Positions 35,195 through 49,784 of a stretch of 64,000 bases of DNA are shown in pieces. Origin of the DNA: Sphaeramia orbicularis (taxonomy: Eukaryota; Chordata; Actinopteri; Kurtiformes; Apogonidae); assembly GCF_902148855.1 (NCBI RefSeq), contig NC_043963.1, forward strand, positions 29,588,605-29,652,604, read 5' to 3'. Each line of letters opens with the position of its first letter. Position 1 is the stretch's first letter. Below the pieces are notes generated by a model. It was not told the origin of the DNA, did no database searches, and saw only the letters and a list, made by a program, of their open reading frames with translations. The position numbers were made by a program, and so were the translations under genes.

Positions 35195-38100
35195 TCAGGC
35201 TTCGCTGCAGCACTCGTAGATGTTGTCTTCCACAAGGGCAATGACCTGCTCGAACTTGTGGTGCAGTTGAGTGCGACGTGCAGTGGGGTTAGACTCCAAA
35301 GCGTTTACCACCTGACCGAGTGAGATAGAAAAGAAAACACAACAAAGATTACTTTTAGTGGCTGTCAAGCGTTCATGCATCTAGGAGAGGGAGAAAATCA
35401 GCCACCTGCCCGGACATAGAAAACTGGAGGGTAAAAAGTGCTTCAGCCTCTACTTCTGCCTTCATGCATGCCTCCATATCACAAAAGCCGTTGCTCTTCA
35501 CATATTTACAAAACCCACATCTGCTCTGTTTTTCATGCCCAATAGTTGTCACCGTGTCAGTGGGATTTACGGGCTCTTAGCAGCAGTGTGCTACCAGGCA
35601 GAGCGAACTGAGCTGGGGCGAGAGAATAGGCAATCAGAGGCCATTCACAGAGCTCTGTGAATCAGAGCCTAAGCCCCTGGCCCACGTCAGTACAGTAGCA
35701 TGACAGAGGAAAGCAGCTAAATGGTATTATCATGAGGGTGCTCCATTAAGGCACAGTCACCACTGACTAAGCCTCTCCGGAGAATAGTCACAGTAGTGAG
35801 GAGACATGGGGGAGTACAGCAGGAGCTGAGCAGGGATAGTTCAAAGCAAAGACACAGCTATAAAGCAGCAACATGACAGCACCATTAAGCAGATGGGGAT
35901 GGTGGATAAAGGGCTGGAAGGCGGCGGTAAGAGGAGACAGTAAACAGCATGTTGCTTATTTGAAGCGATAGGTGCAGAACAGTCCATGTGGGCTGAAGGG
36001 GAGGGGTGGACGTGTGGAGCTACTGCCGGGAATGCTGTTGACATGTTTGGAGTTCACTTGAGAAAACAGTTAGTGAAAGAAAATAATTATTTAGAGAAGA
36101 TATGTCAGGTTGGTTTTGACAGCTGCTTGAGTGACAGGTTGTGAGACGGTTTGCAGGGAGTCAGATCTCTCAGCATGCAGACGATCTGCGCTGATGCGTC
36201 ACGCTCTGATACCCATCTGTGAAACTTAATACAGCAAGGGGTATTGGCTCCTGAAAAAGGCCAGTTTAAACATGGCTAACATACTGTATCTAATCTAAAT
36301 CAAAGTTCAGAGAGGCACAGAAGAAAGACAATGAAATAAGATTCCTTGGGCTTACCTGGTTTCTGTATCTCTTGGCATATTTGTAGATTTCTGTCAAGGC
36401 CAGGTTGGTGTTGAATTCATTTCTGTATTTCTGCGGGATGGGAAAGTAAGAAATCAAAGTCAAATTTACAGTAATGTCAAACTTGCATGTAATTACAAGC
36501 TTCTGTTGTGGCTGAAAGCTGTATATTTTAAGATACATATTAAGTATGTGCATAAAAACCCAACTAGTGACAAAAGTTGAGAACTTTCAAAAGCCATAAA
36601 CTCCCTGCGCAGCACATTGTGGCTTCCATCTATAGTCACGGAAAAAATTATTAGACCATCAAAAGTCATCAAAAACAATGGTTATGCAATCAAGTATTAA
36701 CTCCTGTGTGTATCATGTGACAAATGTATGGATTTTGATACTAATTTTTAGATACTTTGATAATAGTTTGTTAATGTAAATGCAGCTGATGACAATGAAA
36801 TATGACAAAATAGATTAGATTTAATCTTGGTTACAAAATAAATTTAGAATTTACATTTATTTATGTCATATTATCTTTTCTATTTTTATCTGTCATATCA
36901 ACAGTACACCTTTGTATCATAATTGCAGTTGCGGAAAAAATTATTAGATTATTAAATTATTATTTTCACGTTTTTGAGTTTATTCATTGATTATAATGAT
37001 CATGTTCAGCATGAAGTTTTGGTATTGACTTTCAGCAAAGCATAAATGTAAAGCACATTAAAAAGATGTATGTAGGAAAAGTGCAGGAAAAGAGCAAAAG
37101 GTCAAACAGGACTGTGACGCTCACTGTCATTTATGTCAAATATGTTATTTCAGGTGATTTTTGCACACAAATAAAATGGGTAGGACCTTATAAATTTATA
37201 CTTCTTCCTACACGGTTCATACATACAGTCATGGAAAAAATTATTAGACCATCCAAAGTCATCAAAAACAATGGTTATGCAATCAAGTACTAACTCCTGT
37301 GAGTATCATGTGACTAAAACAGACAGAAAAGAAAACATGGAATGCCTAAAACCACTGTTTTTGTCAGTACAATGCCATAGATATTGATATAAGAACTGAA
37401 GTGATTTTGGTTATTATCAAGAAAACATGGAAAATGGATAGATATCAGCTCTGAAATTAAACTATTATGAGCTATTTTTGTTATCATTATATTTATCCAA
37501 ACAAATGTACCTTTAGTTGTACCAGGCATTAAAATGAACAAGAAATTGAAGAGAAAAAGGGGTGGTCTAATAATTTTTTCCACGACTCTATGTTAAACTG
37601 CATTGTTACTATTAAATATAGTAAAATTCACATTCTGTTCACTCACTCTTGACTCCTCAGCCAGGTGGGCATTCATCTCCTGCTCACTAAGAGGTGCCAT
37701 TTCTTGTATCTGCTGGTAATAGCATTGAACTCTCTTTTTATACTCAGGGATCTCCTTTGCATACAGCAGCTTGTTGGTAGGCGAGTCCTGAAAAAAAAAG
37801 AAAAAGAAAAAAAACACACACATATTAGGCAACTTTAACCTCTGATAAAGTGCTCCGTGGGGGTGGAAAGTTAAAACCCAATTAATCATTTGGCTCTGCA
37901 CCTCTTGTATTGGACAAATTCAGTCCTTGAGGTAAGAATTAAGTAAATTATTGTGTAGTCTGCAGTCAGCCAGAAATGTCTTAATAAGGGGCTGTTAAAG
38001 AAAGTGAATATTATTTGTTGATGGTCCTATTTCAAATAGTTTGAGCTGAAACAATAGAGGGAGGGAACAGTTTCCTTTCTCCACAATTCTCTACAATAGG

Positions 38101-39422
38101 AAACAAAAAAAAGAGTAAGAGCCAGAAAGAGAACATTCCAGTCCAAACAATCCTCCCTCATACCTCGGCCGCACTCTCCACAGTCACTTCAAGCTCTCAC
38201 ACTGGCGCTTATTCAAGCAGAAAGAAAAGTAGAGGGGCTAAGAGGTTGTGGGCATATTCAGGTTTTAGTGGTGACTACTGTTGCGAGCGAGTATGTGGGT
38301 CTTTGTGTGCGAGAGAAAAAGTAGGACAGGGAAAAAGAGACGGGCAGCCTTAGCTTTCAGCATCAGTGAATGTGCTTACAGCGCACGTAAATATTTCTGT
38401 GTGTCATGAGTTATTTGTGTCACCTAATGTGTGTTTTGTTGTGTGTCTGTTTGTGTGTGTTCTCAGTGCTAAGGGAGTAAAATGCCGTGGCCACAGTCCC
38501 TCCTCCTTCTGATAGGGAACCCTGTGCCTTCCTGTTCACAAGGTCACTTCCTGCTGCTCACCCATCTGCCCGGTAACCCCCATGTGACCCCACAGGCCTC
38601 TGTGTGTGTGTGCATCCCGCCAGATAAGAGAGTTTCCGTGGAAACAGCAAGCGTCGGTCTGTTTCCTACCTCTCTCTCTCACCCCTGCTGTGCTCTTGCT
38701 AATCCAGACCCCGTACCCTTCACTGCCCTATCCTGCGGCCATCGCACACACACTGATACATATGCACAAACAAGCAAAAACAACACTTGAGGCAATAGAG
38801 GAGGTTTGTCGCATCAGTCTCCTTGACCTACGGAAGAAAATACAGCCAAATCCTTGAACCTTGTGACTCCACAGAACATGCACGGCCTGATGTGAGATGG
38901 TAATTTACTTATATGTATTCTCATAGATCTGTTATTTGTCTGTGTAAATGAATATTGCTGCTGAGTGAGTACAGAATATCTTTGGCTCAGAAATGAAGTA
39001 TATAAATCAGACTGTTTCTCGCTGAAAGAGGAGCATTATTTGATGAGTCCTCTGCTCCCTCCAGGGAGGAAGCCAGTCAGAGAGACAGGAAGCAGAGCGT
39101 GCTCAGGGTCACGGTGTCTGAGGAATGAGACGGATTTGTGAGCAGTGAGGACATTGACATGCAAGCGCACACACAGACAGACCGACAGAAAGACAGACGT
39201 ACAGCTCAGCACACACACACACACACATATGCACAAAACGATTCCTAGTGCTCATGACCTTGAATCAGTCTACTGGGCTGAAATAACATAAGGAGAGGTA
39301 GATGGAGTTGACAGTCTGAAGGCTTCAGGATGAGGGTTCACAGGGGGACTCATGAGGTTTGGACAGACAGACACACAGACAGACAGACATATACATACAC
39401 ACATACATATACACACACATAT

Positions 39423-39453
<31 letters not shown>

Positions 39454-39513
39454 CATACATTCATACATACATACACACACATGCATACACACATACATAC
39501 ATACATTCACACA

Positions 39514-39549
<36 letters not shown>

Positions 39550-42500
39550 CATACACACATTTGTACACACACACATACATACATTCACACACACACACAC
39601 ACACATACATACATACACACATACATACATATACTTATAGTCTCACCTTGCCAAGCTGCAGGTCAGAAATAGAGCAGGCATCGATGAAAGCTTGGGCGAT
39701 GACAGACAGACACGCGTCCATGTGATCCGTCTTGTCAATGTCAAACACAAACTGAGGATTCTTCAGGATGTTCACCCAGAAGCGCAGAGGTAAACTATAA
39801 AGTTAAGTAAAATATAGGTTGGAAGTCTTTCACCTGCACAGCGAAGTAACCGGAGATCATAAATGTTTCTTTGTCTATACCTGTTGGTTTTCCAGATGTG
39901 CAGGGTGTCTGGGTCTGTGATCCCCCGTTTGTCTGCCTGCTCCTCCAGGAAGTCAAAGAAGTATTTGACAGCTAGAGGTGGGCGGTCCGGTGGGATGCTG
40001 AGGATGGCCTGAAAGAGGTCATCCAAGAACTTCTGAAGAGTTCCCTGTGGAGGAAAAGAAAAAAGGGCGGTTCATACATACACAGACAGAGATGTGGAGC
40101 TCCAGATGGTATGTCTCAGAAGCAATGTTACAGCTCAAGTCAGACTGTGGTCTATGTGGTCACCTTGGTAGACAGCAGGCGCGTCAGATAGATTTCAGGC
40201 AGGACTTTTTTGCGGTGGCTCTGCCTGTGCGACTTCCTGGTCTCCATTAGCTCATCATGAGGTAGGACCTGAAATGGGAGAGGTCAACATACAGCACACA
40301 GGTTAAAGAAACCAAACCAGGCTTGAGTAATTAAATAAAGGCTTGGAAACACTACATTACAGCTTAGCAGGTTAGTGGTAACATTTCAACAGTGGGGAAA
40401 TAGTTCAATAATAGAGGTAAAAATTGAAGCTGTGGTGCTCGATAGCCTCAGGGGGAAAATGGTCCATAATTGGCTTTCAGTATATTGTAATCCAAGTGGT
40501 GTGAAAGGACATGACACTTCTACATCGACTCTTGGCCTGTGTTTTCATGCTGTTGAAAATTCACCTCCTGACTCTGGCTAATCACAGGTGCTTTCAGATA
40601 GATGGGAGGGTCAAAAATGTGATTGGCAGCTGTAATTACCAATCACTGATTAGATCTGGATGTAATTCTGCTGCTCTACTCTGTGTCTGGACATGGACAT
40701 TCAGAAAGGCACTGGTTCATCTGTTTCTGTAATGTATTTAGTCTTTTGATTTGGAGATAGCTGCAGAAGGAAGGGATGTATTATTATTTTTTGTTTATGT
40801 TTTTTTCCCTTTTGATTTTGGCTCTTGCAAATTTACATACCAGTATGTAATTACTGAAGTACTAATCAGGTAAATGCTGGGGGCAATTGGTGTATCTGGA
40901 TAATATTAGTCTGAAATTTATATAACTGAGTACAAAAAACAAATGATGATAATGATCAGCTGATGATGAGATGATACAATCAAATAAATAAAATTAAAAA
41001 CAAGTGAGAAGTACCAGTACTAAATAAATTAAATATACAACAGACGTAAGTTAGACGTGGGGAAGTAAACAAACAAAACTATTTAATGAAAGTTGATCCA
41101 TATTTTGGTGACAAACTGGCAAACTGTCATATGGTGACATAGGGTATTAATGGTGATTTTTCTTTATAGCGTCATATTTTCAAAATGTCACTCTTAGAAG
41201 TCACTATAACGTAAGAAATTATTTTCCAAACATTCCATTCTGTTTTGTGGTAATCAAATAATCAAATAATTGTATAAATTAGATGCTGAATGTCATGTTA
41301 CTTGCAAAAGCTTTGGTCATTTTTGCATAATAATCATGATTTTCTGTTTTAAGTGTTTACGTCTACAAGATTTTGCACAATAAAATTGATAAAATATCAT
41401 TATCTGCTGTTAATACCAAACTACTACTCATGACTTTGGTATTTATACTGTCTTGTTTAATTATCATCTCCTTACTATCAAAGTATAACCCTGTTATCAC
41501 CAGTCTGCTCTTGAATACTCCACTGTCTCTGCGGTCAAACATTTCCTGTTGGGAAATTTTCTATTGTGCATCAAACACATGATCCAGACACCACAACATG
41601 ATATTTTGAAACCCATTTGAGGAAGTAACTGGAGTTGGAATTTCTTAAGATTTCCTCTAGTTGCTCAGTAGGTTATCATGTGTCTGATTAGCTCATGCAG
41701 GTCTAAACAGAGGTAAGGATAAGAAAAATATTCAAATTCTACGTACTTGTCAGAAAAGACTACAAAACTGTCCTGTAAAACTAACTATTCACCCGGCAAA
41801 TTGTGTTCCAAAGAACTCATTATTCTAAAGTCAAAGGGCCCATATCTTGGCTGACGTTTATAAAAGAGCTTAAGCAGCATTAGTGCTGTCATGTCCTCTC
41901 AGCAGCTTTCCTTTTCACCTCCATTCACCCTCATTCTCTCTGTTGTCAGCCTTGCTCCTGGTTGACTAGCACTGGCACGCACAGGAAAAGCTCTGGTAAT
42001 AAACTCTGAGCACTTATAGAAACATTCTGATTACATATAACGATACTTGTAGCACTGGGGACACTCACCAAGTGCACATACTTCTCCGTGTCCAGATCTT
42101 TGACTGTGGAGAAAGGGACAAAAATATATAGAGAGAGCATGAAACAATGTGTAATCAGCAAGGTGGAGAACTGAGAGAACGAGAGGAGACAGGAGGAGGG
42201 AGACAGAGGAGTGTGACAGATAGGAGGGAGAAAAAAACAAGAGGGAGATTGACAGGAGAGCAGGGGAGATAGAGTACATGCGAGAGAGAAAGTGATTAAG
42301 GTGGACTGTAGGCTGGGAGGGGAGGGGAGCTGTCTGGGAGAATGAAAGAGAAAGATTACGAGTGAAAAGAGAGAGAAGAGAGAGAGAGATTAGGAGAGAC
42401 AGACACACAGAGACTGTGATTGGTTCTGGAGCCAGTGTAATGAGATGGTAATGCACGGCCAATGTTAGTAAAGAGCATTAAACCTTCCTGGTTTACATAT

Positions 42501-45316
42501 GATTCTAAACACAAACACACATGCTCATACACATGCATGAACACATAAATACACAGATGCATGTCTAAACATAAGCACATATGCGGACACAAAAGGCAAA
42601 CAAATTATTGTACACACACACACACATACACCAGTTAAAACAAAGCCAGGCATTTCCACACAAACTGTACGGTGAGTGTGTTCTCATTACAGCCTCCTCT
42701 GCCAGAGATGCTCCTGCCCAGCGGGCCCCAGTCCAGACCCTCAACACTGATCACAGGCAGGCAGGACAGTGTTTTATATTAGCCAGGGAGCACTACAGGC
42801 TCATAACACCCCCTTGATGCTTTGAAGCCTGAGCCAGGTTTGGTCCATAAGCCTATTTTTGGCACAATATGAATGAGAGGAATGGCTTTGATGGACAGAG
42901 CCTGAGCAGAAGTGAGCTCTGGTCTGGTACTGATTATGTAAGGTACGACCAATGGACAAGCCCATTAAAGGCTGTATGTAAACTCATCTGTCAACAAGCG
43001 CAGTCCTTATTATATTCAGAGTTGGGGCTGGACACTGGGCCAAGTTAGGATGCATTTTTTTTTCCCACGAGCTGACATATACTAATGGAATACATCGATA
43101 ACACAAAAAAGAGCCCTGAATGAGACTGCAGCTCCTGTGTGAAGCAGACGGGTACGTGTGGTGATTTATTAGCTGTGAGTGCGTTTAGATGTCCGGTGTG
43201 TCTTAGGGGACGGGAGGGTGTGTGGTTTCATGTGTGTTTACATGAGCGTATCGTGTTCTCTTGATGAACAGACCATGTGCGGCTCCCGGTGATGGAGTGA
43301 GCGCTTTTGTTTATCTAAGAGTGGATGAGTGTGTGTGACAAAGTGACGAGGAGTGGGTGTGTTTGAAGGTGACGTACCTCTCCCCAGGGTGTTCTCTTTC
43401 TTGTCTTTCATGCTCATGGCTAGTGATGCCCCCTCTGGGATCTGTGAAGGCAGGGAAGAAAACACAGAGGGAGTGGGAAGAGAGAGAGGAAAGGAAAGAA
43501 GGGAGAGGACAGAGGTTAAGAGGTCAAGGGTGAGCTGGGGTGCACCACAACAGCGTCATTAAACATGCCCTCAAGGGGGGGTGTGGTGATGAGAGGTGTA
43601 CATGTTTGTGTGGAGCTGTATGTTGGTCTTGTGTGCATTTAGAGTGATGGCAGAGTCTGCGGGAGACTGGCTTGGCTCATTAAAGTCAACCCGTGGTGAA
43701 ATGGATTGAACAGTCTCGTCAGTGAACCCAGACTGTTAGTACACGCTGCAGCTCACTGCTTTCACAGCTCTGTCCCAGTGGCTCAGCAAAAACTAAACAG
43801 AACACTTAACAAGTACAGGTAACAGGTCAAAGGTCGAGGGTCACCAAACGTCTGTTTACTTATGCGTAAATGAATGTGGACATAAGCAAACACACATACA
43901 TCTGAAGACATTTTTAATGGAATGCCATTGCGTTTTTTGTTTGTCCCTGGTTATTTTTTCGCCGTTAGTGACGTTAGTGTTTAAAATAATAACACTTTAA
44001 GGGTCATATGTACAGTGCATTTCCTTGCAGTGGTGTAGAGAAATTAAATAGTGCGAAATATTTTAATTGATGAAATACATGTATGCACTGTATATTTACC
44101 TAATTTTAATATAAGAACAATATAGCACATATAAATAATGATTATGTACTATCTTATATAAAGAATAATTTTGTTTTCAGACGCATTCCTCTTTTAATTC
44201 CTATTTATTCAAATCAGTAATCACCTCTGACCAGGTTCAACGATTACATACTGAGTCCCAGTCACAGTTTATCTATAAAGAATAAATCACATTGTCACAA
44301 TCATTTCATGACAAGAAGTAAAAATATTTTATTCCAACTTTATGGGCAACAGTGTACCTCTATATTAAGAGAGATTATATAGATGGGCATATATATGTGT
44401 ATTATATAATATTCAATTAATAATAACTCATCATAATTTATTAATAATTTATTATTTCATCCAAAAGGTCATATCTATTTGTCAGGAGGATAAGATAAAA
44501 ATGACTGAGGTGATTTTCATGAAATGTTGTAGAAAGGTAGGGGATGGGCCAATGATGATTCCTGCACATTTTGGAGCAGATGCATAGAAAAGGGAAGATT
44601 TTCCTATATTGTGAATGCATGTCAATTCAATTATGGGTGTGTGGGGCCTTGGCAGAGGTTTATGCTTCCAGAGTGCAGTGCTACATTAACAGTGTAGAAC
44701 CTCACTTTTAAATATGGATAATGCTCTTGTTGATTTATTACCTCTGCCAAAGTGATCATCCATGGTTTTGTTTGTCTGAGCCAAGGACAAAGTCATTACA
44801 CTTTGTAATATATTCATCAAAATGGGTGGAGCCTGGATTTATTTATTTATTTTTTGTAACATTGCAAGATAGGGCGTGTGATTGAATTATAGGACTGTGG
44901 CGCTTTCTATTTTAGTAATGATTTAATCCTCAAGTCATTGTCATTTATGTAGTGTTACTTATTTGTAAATAAATCATATTATCAAATTATTGTTCATTAT
45001 TTTATTCCTTACTAATCAGAGCCAGGTTTCAGTTACTGTTTTGTATTTGCATGGAAACATTAAACATATATTAACATTATAAGACTGATTTTTTTAGAGC
45101 TAAAAAAATATATACTTGAAAATTTGGCACGTATATTCATTTATAGATACAGCTACTATATGTAAAGTTAGACAGGAACAGGAATTATCCCCTTCACGCT
45201 TAGACAGTCAGTGACACCATTTAAAAGGAGTTCTCACCTTAAACACCCCCGCTGTTCCTGTTACAATGTCAGGAGTATGCAGGTACACTCTAACGACATC
45301 CACCAGAGTTTTCACA

Positions 45317-45378
<62 letters not shown>

Positions 45379-48300
45379 CACACAAACCTGGTAATGGAAG
45401 ACAGTGTTGAGTTTCTTCCTGCCATCCTCCATCACCGAGGAGTTATCCAGGTCTTGCAGGAGCTTACTGTTGCTACCGGAGTCGAACCACTCTGAGAGAA
45501 ACAAAGGTGGAGAAAGGCAGGAGAAGACAAGGGAGGATGGTAATATGAGATATGAGACAATTTCATCCTAAATTTGGAAAAGAATATGTGAGACAGAGGG
45601 CAGCCGTGCTCTAACTGGCTGTGTCACGACCTGTGGAAATATTCCTGGGCCATTAATCAAATCAGCTCTGCAGGCTCCACAGCTTTTGAAAGCAATAACT
45701 CTTTGTGATTATTACTGTACACTCTCCTCAATGCATTCTGTCATTTATTATATTGCAGCCTCAGGTTAGTTGAGCTTCATGAGAGGAATTGACCTTTTGC
45801 AAAGGAGATTACTATATCTCAGAAGGTTGGGGATAGGAAGGATGAAAATAATCAGTGAAAATGTCCTCTTACCCAGGTCTACATCTTCTGCTCGGGGCCA
45901 CTGGGAGAATGGCAGGTTTTTATAAAAGGCTTCTATGATTTTTTCCTTCACCTGGCAGATTGTGTCTGTATTCATGACCCTGACTGACAGTGAGTCCATG
46001 CCACAGCCCTGGAAGGACACATTTATGTTCTGCAAAAACAACAGGGGGCAGAAAGTTTTTATCACGTTAGATTATAACATTCTATTCATAGGTCATGTTC
46101 AAGATTTAATATAAAAACTGAGAATGGTTAAAGAAGAGAGGAAGGTGAAGTATCTGACCTGTGGCTTGGCTTCAATATTCTCACGCAGCAGCCATTCCTC
46201 ATTGAGGGTGTAGCGAGCCTTCCCTGTGATGGCGTCTATGGATCCCTTGTTGATCTGCTGCTTGATTGCACACAGCAGCAGGAAGAAAGGCTCACCCACT
46301 GTTTCCTGAAAAACATGACAAAATGGTGAAGTTAGGAAGCAGAGCTCTAAAAGTGAGATAGTTCAAGGTGTTCTTGGCGTAATTCTTCATCATTAAAATG
46401 TTCAAAGACTAAAGATTCACAAAGAGATGAGTTGAAAATTTGCAATTGCTCTCAATGCAGAGGTTTGCAACTTCCTGAAAACCTGCTAGTTCAAAGTCAT
46501 GCAACCACAGGAAAAAGGTGAATCACTTCCAAAGCAATTAACCTTTTTTATTATGTATGTTCTAATTTCCAGGTTTTGGGATTTTCTCTGGATAGAAATT
46601 GTGTTTGCCATAAAATATGAATGACGAATGTGACAGTGACTTAAAGCAACGGTTGTATTTCTACTACTGATTAAATGGTGAAGACATAACAATGGCAGAG
46701 AAATTCTCCTATTCCTTATAACAATTCCCTCATTTAGACTAAATGTTACTGTGCAACCACATGAACACAGAACACACTAACTTCTGAAGCAGTGGAGTAG
46801 AGTTGTGACGACCCAGTTCACAGTGCTGCAACTTTTCCCTGAAACTTTCTAAAAGGGTTTTGTCTGGTTGTGAATCTTTGGTGTGCACTGAGCTTAACAC
46901 ATCAAATGCCTGCAACCCCTTGTGTCGAACTTCGCTAAGCCCTCCGTCTTATCTATTCTCACCTTGAGGTAGCTGTACATGCATATAGACATCCAGTTGG
47001 TCAGCATTTTTTCCACAACAGACTCAGTTCTGCGCAGCATCAATTTGGGGTTCTTGGAGGCGGAAGCATCAATCAGGTCCACCAGAAGGTCCTTCATGAT
47101 ACTGGTGTAGTACTCAAGTTTACCATGGAGGGCGATGGTGAGCAGAGATGCCAGGCTGCATCTGAAAACAGATTAGGGAGGGAGAGACAGATGAGCAAAA
47201 ACATACTCTAACAAACATGCCCTGTCAATGTATGGTCAGTGGAGGTTTAAAAATAACTCTTCCAGAAACAACAACTATCCTTATTCCTCCCTGTAGCACC
47301 TGTGACAGCAGAGCCAAATAAAGGTCTGATCTAATGCAGGGAGTGTGTGGGTGAGTAAGTCCAGAGGTGCTGGGGATTTCCTTAACAAAGTCCCTTTTAA
47401 TCCATGAGAAAGAGGCTCCATCAGTCAGTAAGTGCTGACGCTGAGCTGGGATGGGGATGTGGTCTTGCCTCTGGAAATTTTCTCTGGTCTTAAAAGAGTC
47501 TCCACAATGACTGTCTGGTTTTAGAAGGACTGAACCGCTGCGTTGACAGATGTCAACATGTTTACAAGGCAGAGCTGCCAATTTTATCAGCAGTAAAGCA
47601 CCTTGCATGTAATATTAATGTAAAAAAAACTAATATAGATGTATATTAAAAACTTACTTTTTACTTTGAGTTCAATTTGCTGTTTCTGTGATAAGGTAGC
47701 AGTTTGAGCAATTGTAATTATATCCTTGATCTTTTTCAAGTACAGAACTGTAAAAATATCAATAATGAGACATAACGTCTGATAATTTCATATAACACCA
47801 TCAGAGAGAACACAGACGTGAGTCATCATTATTCTATTCTGCAAGAATAGATTTAACCACAGCTTTCAATTATACATCTTAAGGTGAGAACAATGTAATA
47901 TGAGATTCAAGATTGTGCTAACAATATTTGTCATTTATTTTTCTAACTCAGTAAATCTTGGTAAATAGTGATTGTGATTGAAGTCAGCTCCTTATGCACA
48001 CCATGCTAAATTGGTTTTGGAAAAACTGTCAAAGTATTGTTCATTACAGCTCTAATTCTGCAAATTTTACAGATGGGATGACCTGAAGTGCTCTGTCATT
48101 TATTACCTGTCTCTTACTGCAAAGTCCTTCTGCTGTTCCAAGGCATGGACAAATGTGATGAGGAAGTGCTTATTGTTGAGAAGAGTAGAGAACAGAGTGA
48201 TGCCCTCCTCTACGTTGGGCCTTGTTGTGTTGGTGGCCTGCTGACAGAGAGGGATAAAACAGTTAATTCTGTGCATTACACACCTGCTGCGTCCTCCCTA

Positions 48301-49745
48301 ATCTATTTAACCACATCTTGTCTCAAGAGACCAATCTATTCATTTTGCTATCACATCTCTTCCCTCTGCTATTTCAGACCCCCCCCCCCTCTTTCTGGCT
48401 CTCTACTGCATTTGTATCTCCCACTTTGGTCCCTGACTGTGTGTGATTGTCTCTAAATGTGCCGAGTCGACTTAATGAGTATGGCCTATCTATGGTGCGA
48501 CTAAGCAGCAGTGTGATGAAGTCTTCCCTCTGGACTGTAGCCATATGGTGTGGTTTGCAGCCTGACAGAAGGAGAACAGGGGTGTCCATTAAGATAAATG
48601 CCCGCCTGTGAGATTTATTTGCTGTGACCTGGAAAACACTTCCTGGGAAGACGATGTGGATCCAAGGCACTTCATCACCGTTAGACAGGCTCCCCCGGCT
48701 GCCGACCCAAAACTAGTGCTGCAATCGTTACTTCTCTCTTTCTAATGCGCACACATACATGCACATGCTTTCAATTCCTGCACGTTTTGGCACAGAGGTG
48801 TGTGAAAGTGCATGCTCCCTCTCCCATACTCTCTTTATATCTTTCATTCTTGCCCGCCCTTCTATTATACACACAGTCACACAAAACAAGCAAAGATGAA
48901 TTTCAATGAAAAGCATGGTCCTCTGTTGTCCACAAGACAGTGGGAAGTGTGTCAACACCCTGCCATCAACTTGGTGGGCAGCGTGCTGTTTGACAAGTAA
49001 TTTTTTTTACATCTCACTCACCCAGAAACCACAAAATGACATGCATTAGTAGCACACACAAGGCACAAACAGAAACAGTATGTTAACACACTGCACACAT
49101 ACATCACCACAAGCACACACACTGGTAAAAATGCACGGTATGCTTTTTCCAACTCGTCATCAACAATGTGAAACCTTAACAAGCTTCAGTGTGACCCAGT
49201 TGAAAAGTAAAGGAATGAAAAAGGACCCAAATTAAGGCACTCTGGCAGAAGAAAACAAAAACCTAACCTAACTTCCTAATGGCTTAACCCTTCACCTGCC
49301 AATCCTGCAGCAGCGGGTGGGTCTCTGGCAGCGCTCGGGGACCCAAAGCATCATTCTCGTAGACAGGCTGGACCAGACTCTTTTCATAATCAGAACACAT
49401 CTGAAAGACACATAAACAGGGAGCGAAAACTGTAATACAAAGTCAGCTGTAGTCAAACACAGAAGAAAAAAACAACCAGCTATAAGGCATTCCCACTAAG
49501 TTTGGCGACTGGAACCAAAGGACAGAATTTCTTAAAGATGCTGTGACCGACCATGAAAAGGAAACATGACACCGTGACACGAAATGTCGTGAGCTTTAAT
49601 GGTTTCAGAAGCAAACTGAGTGTGAGCCAAGAAGCAGTCTTTCAACTCAATCTGTCATTTCAGAGAAGCTCCATTTGGCTTCATTTCAAACTGTGCTTCA
49701 AGTCTGTGTCTTCACACCACTTGTGTGTGTGTGTGTGTGTGTGTA

Positions 49746-49784
<39 letters not shown>

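Noticed and set aside
39368-39628. Repeat array considered as CRISPR
   Set aside because: It has four-base units with no spacers, in a eukaryotic intron.
39325-39725. Several overlapping open frames of 80-130 codons on both strands
   Set aside because: They translate the tetranucleotide array (strings of Tyr-Ile-His-Thr or Met-Cys-Val) and have no complexity.
42031-42462. 143-codon minus-strand open frame
   Set aside because: Most of it is GA/TC-rich low-complexity intron; only the 35-nt plxnd1 exon at 42069-42103 is real.
45211-45504. Plus-strand open frame of 94 codons
   Set aside because: It reads poly-His/Thr through the CA repeat and is antisense to a plxnd1 exon.
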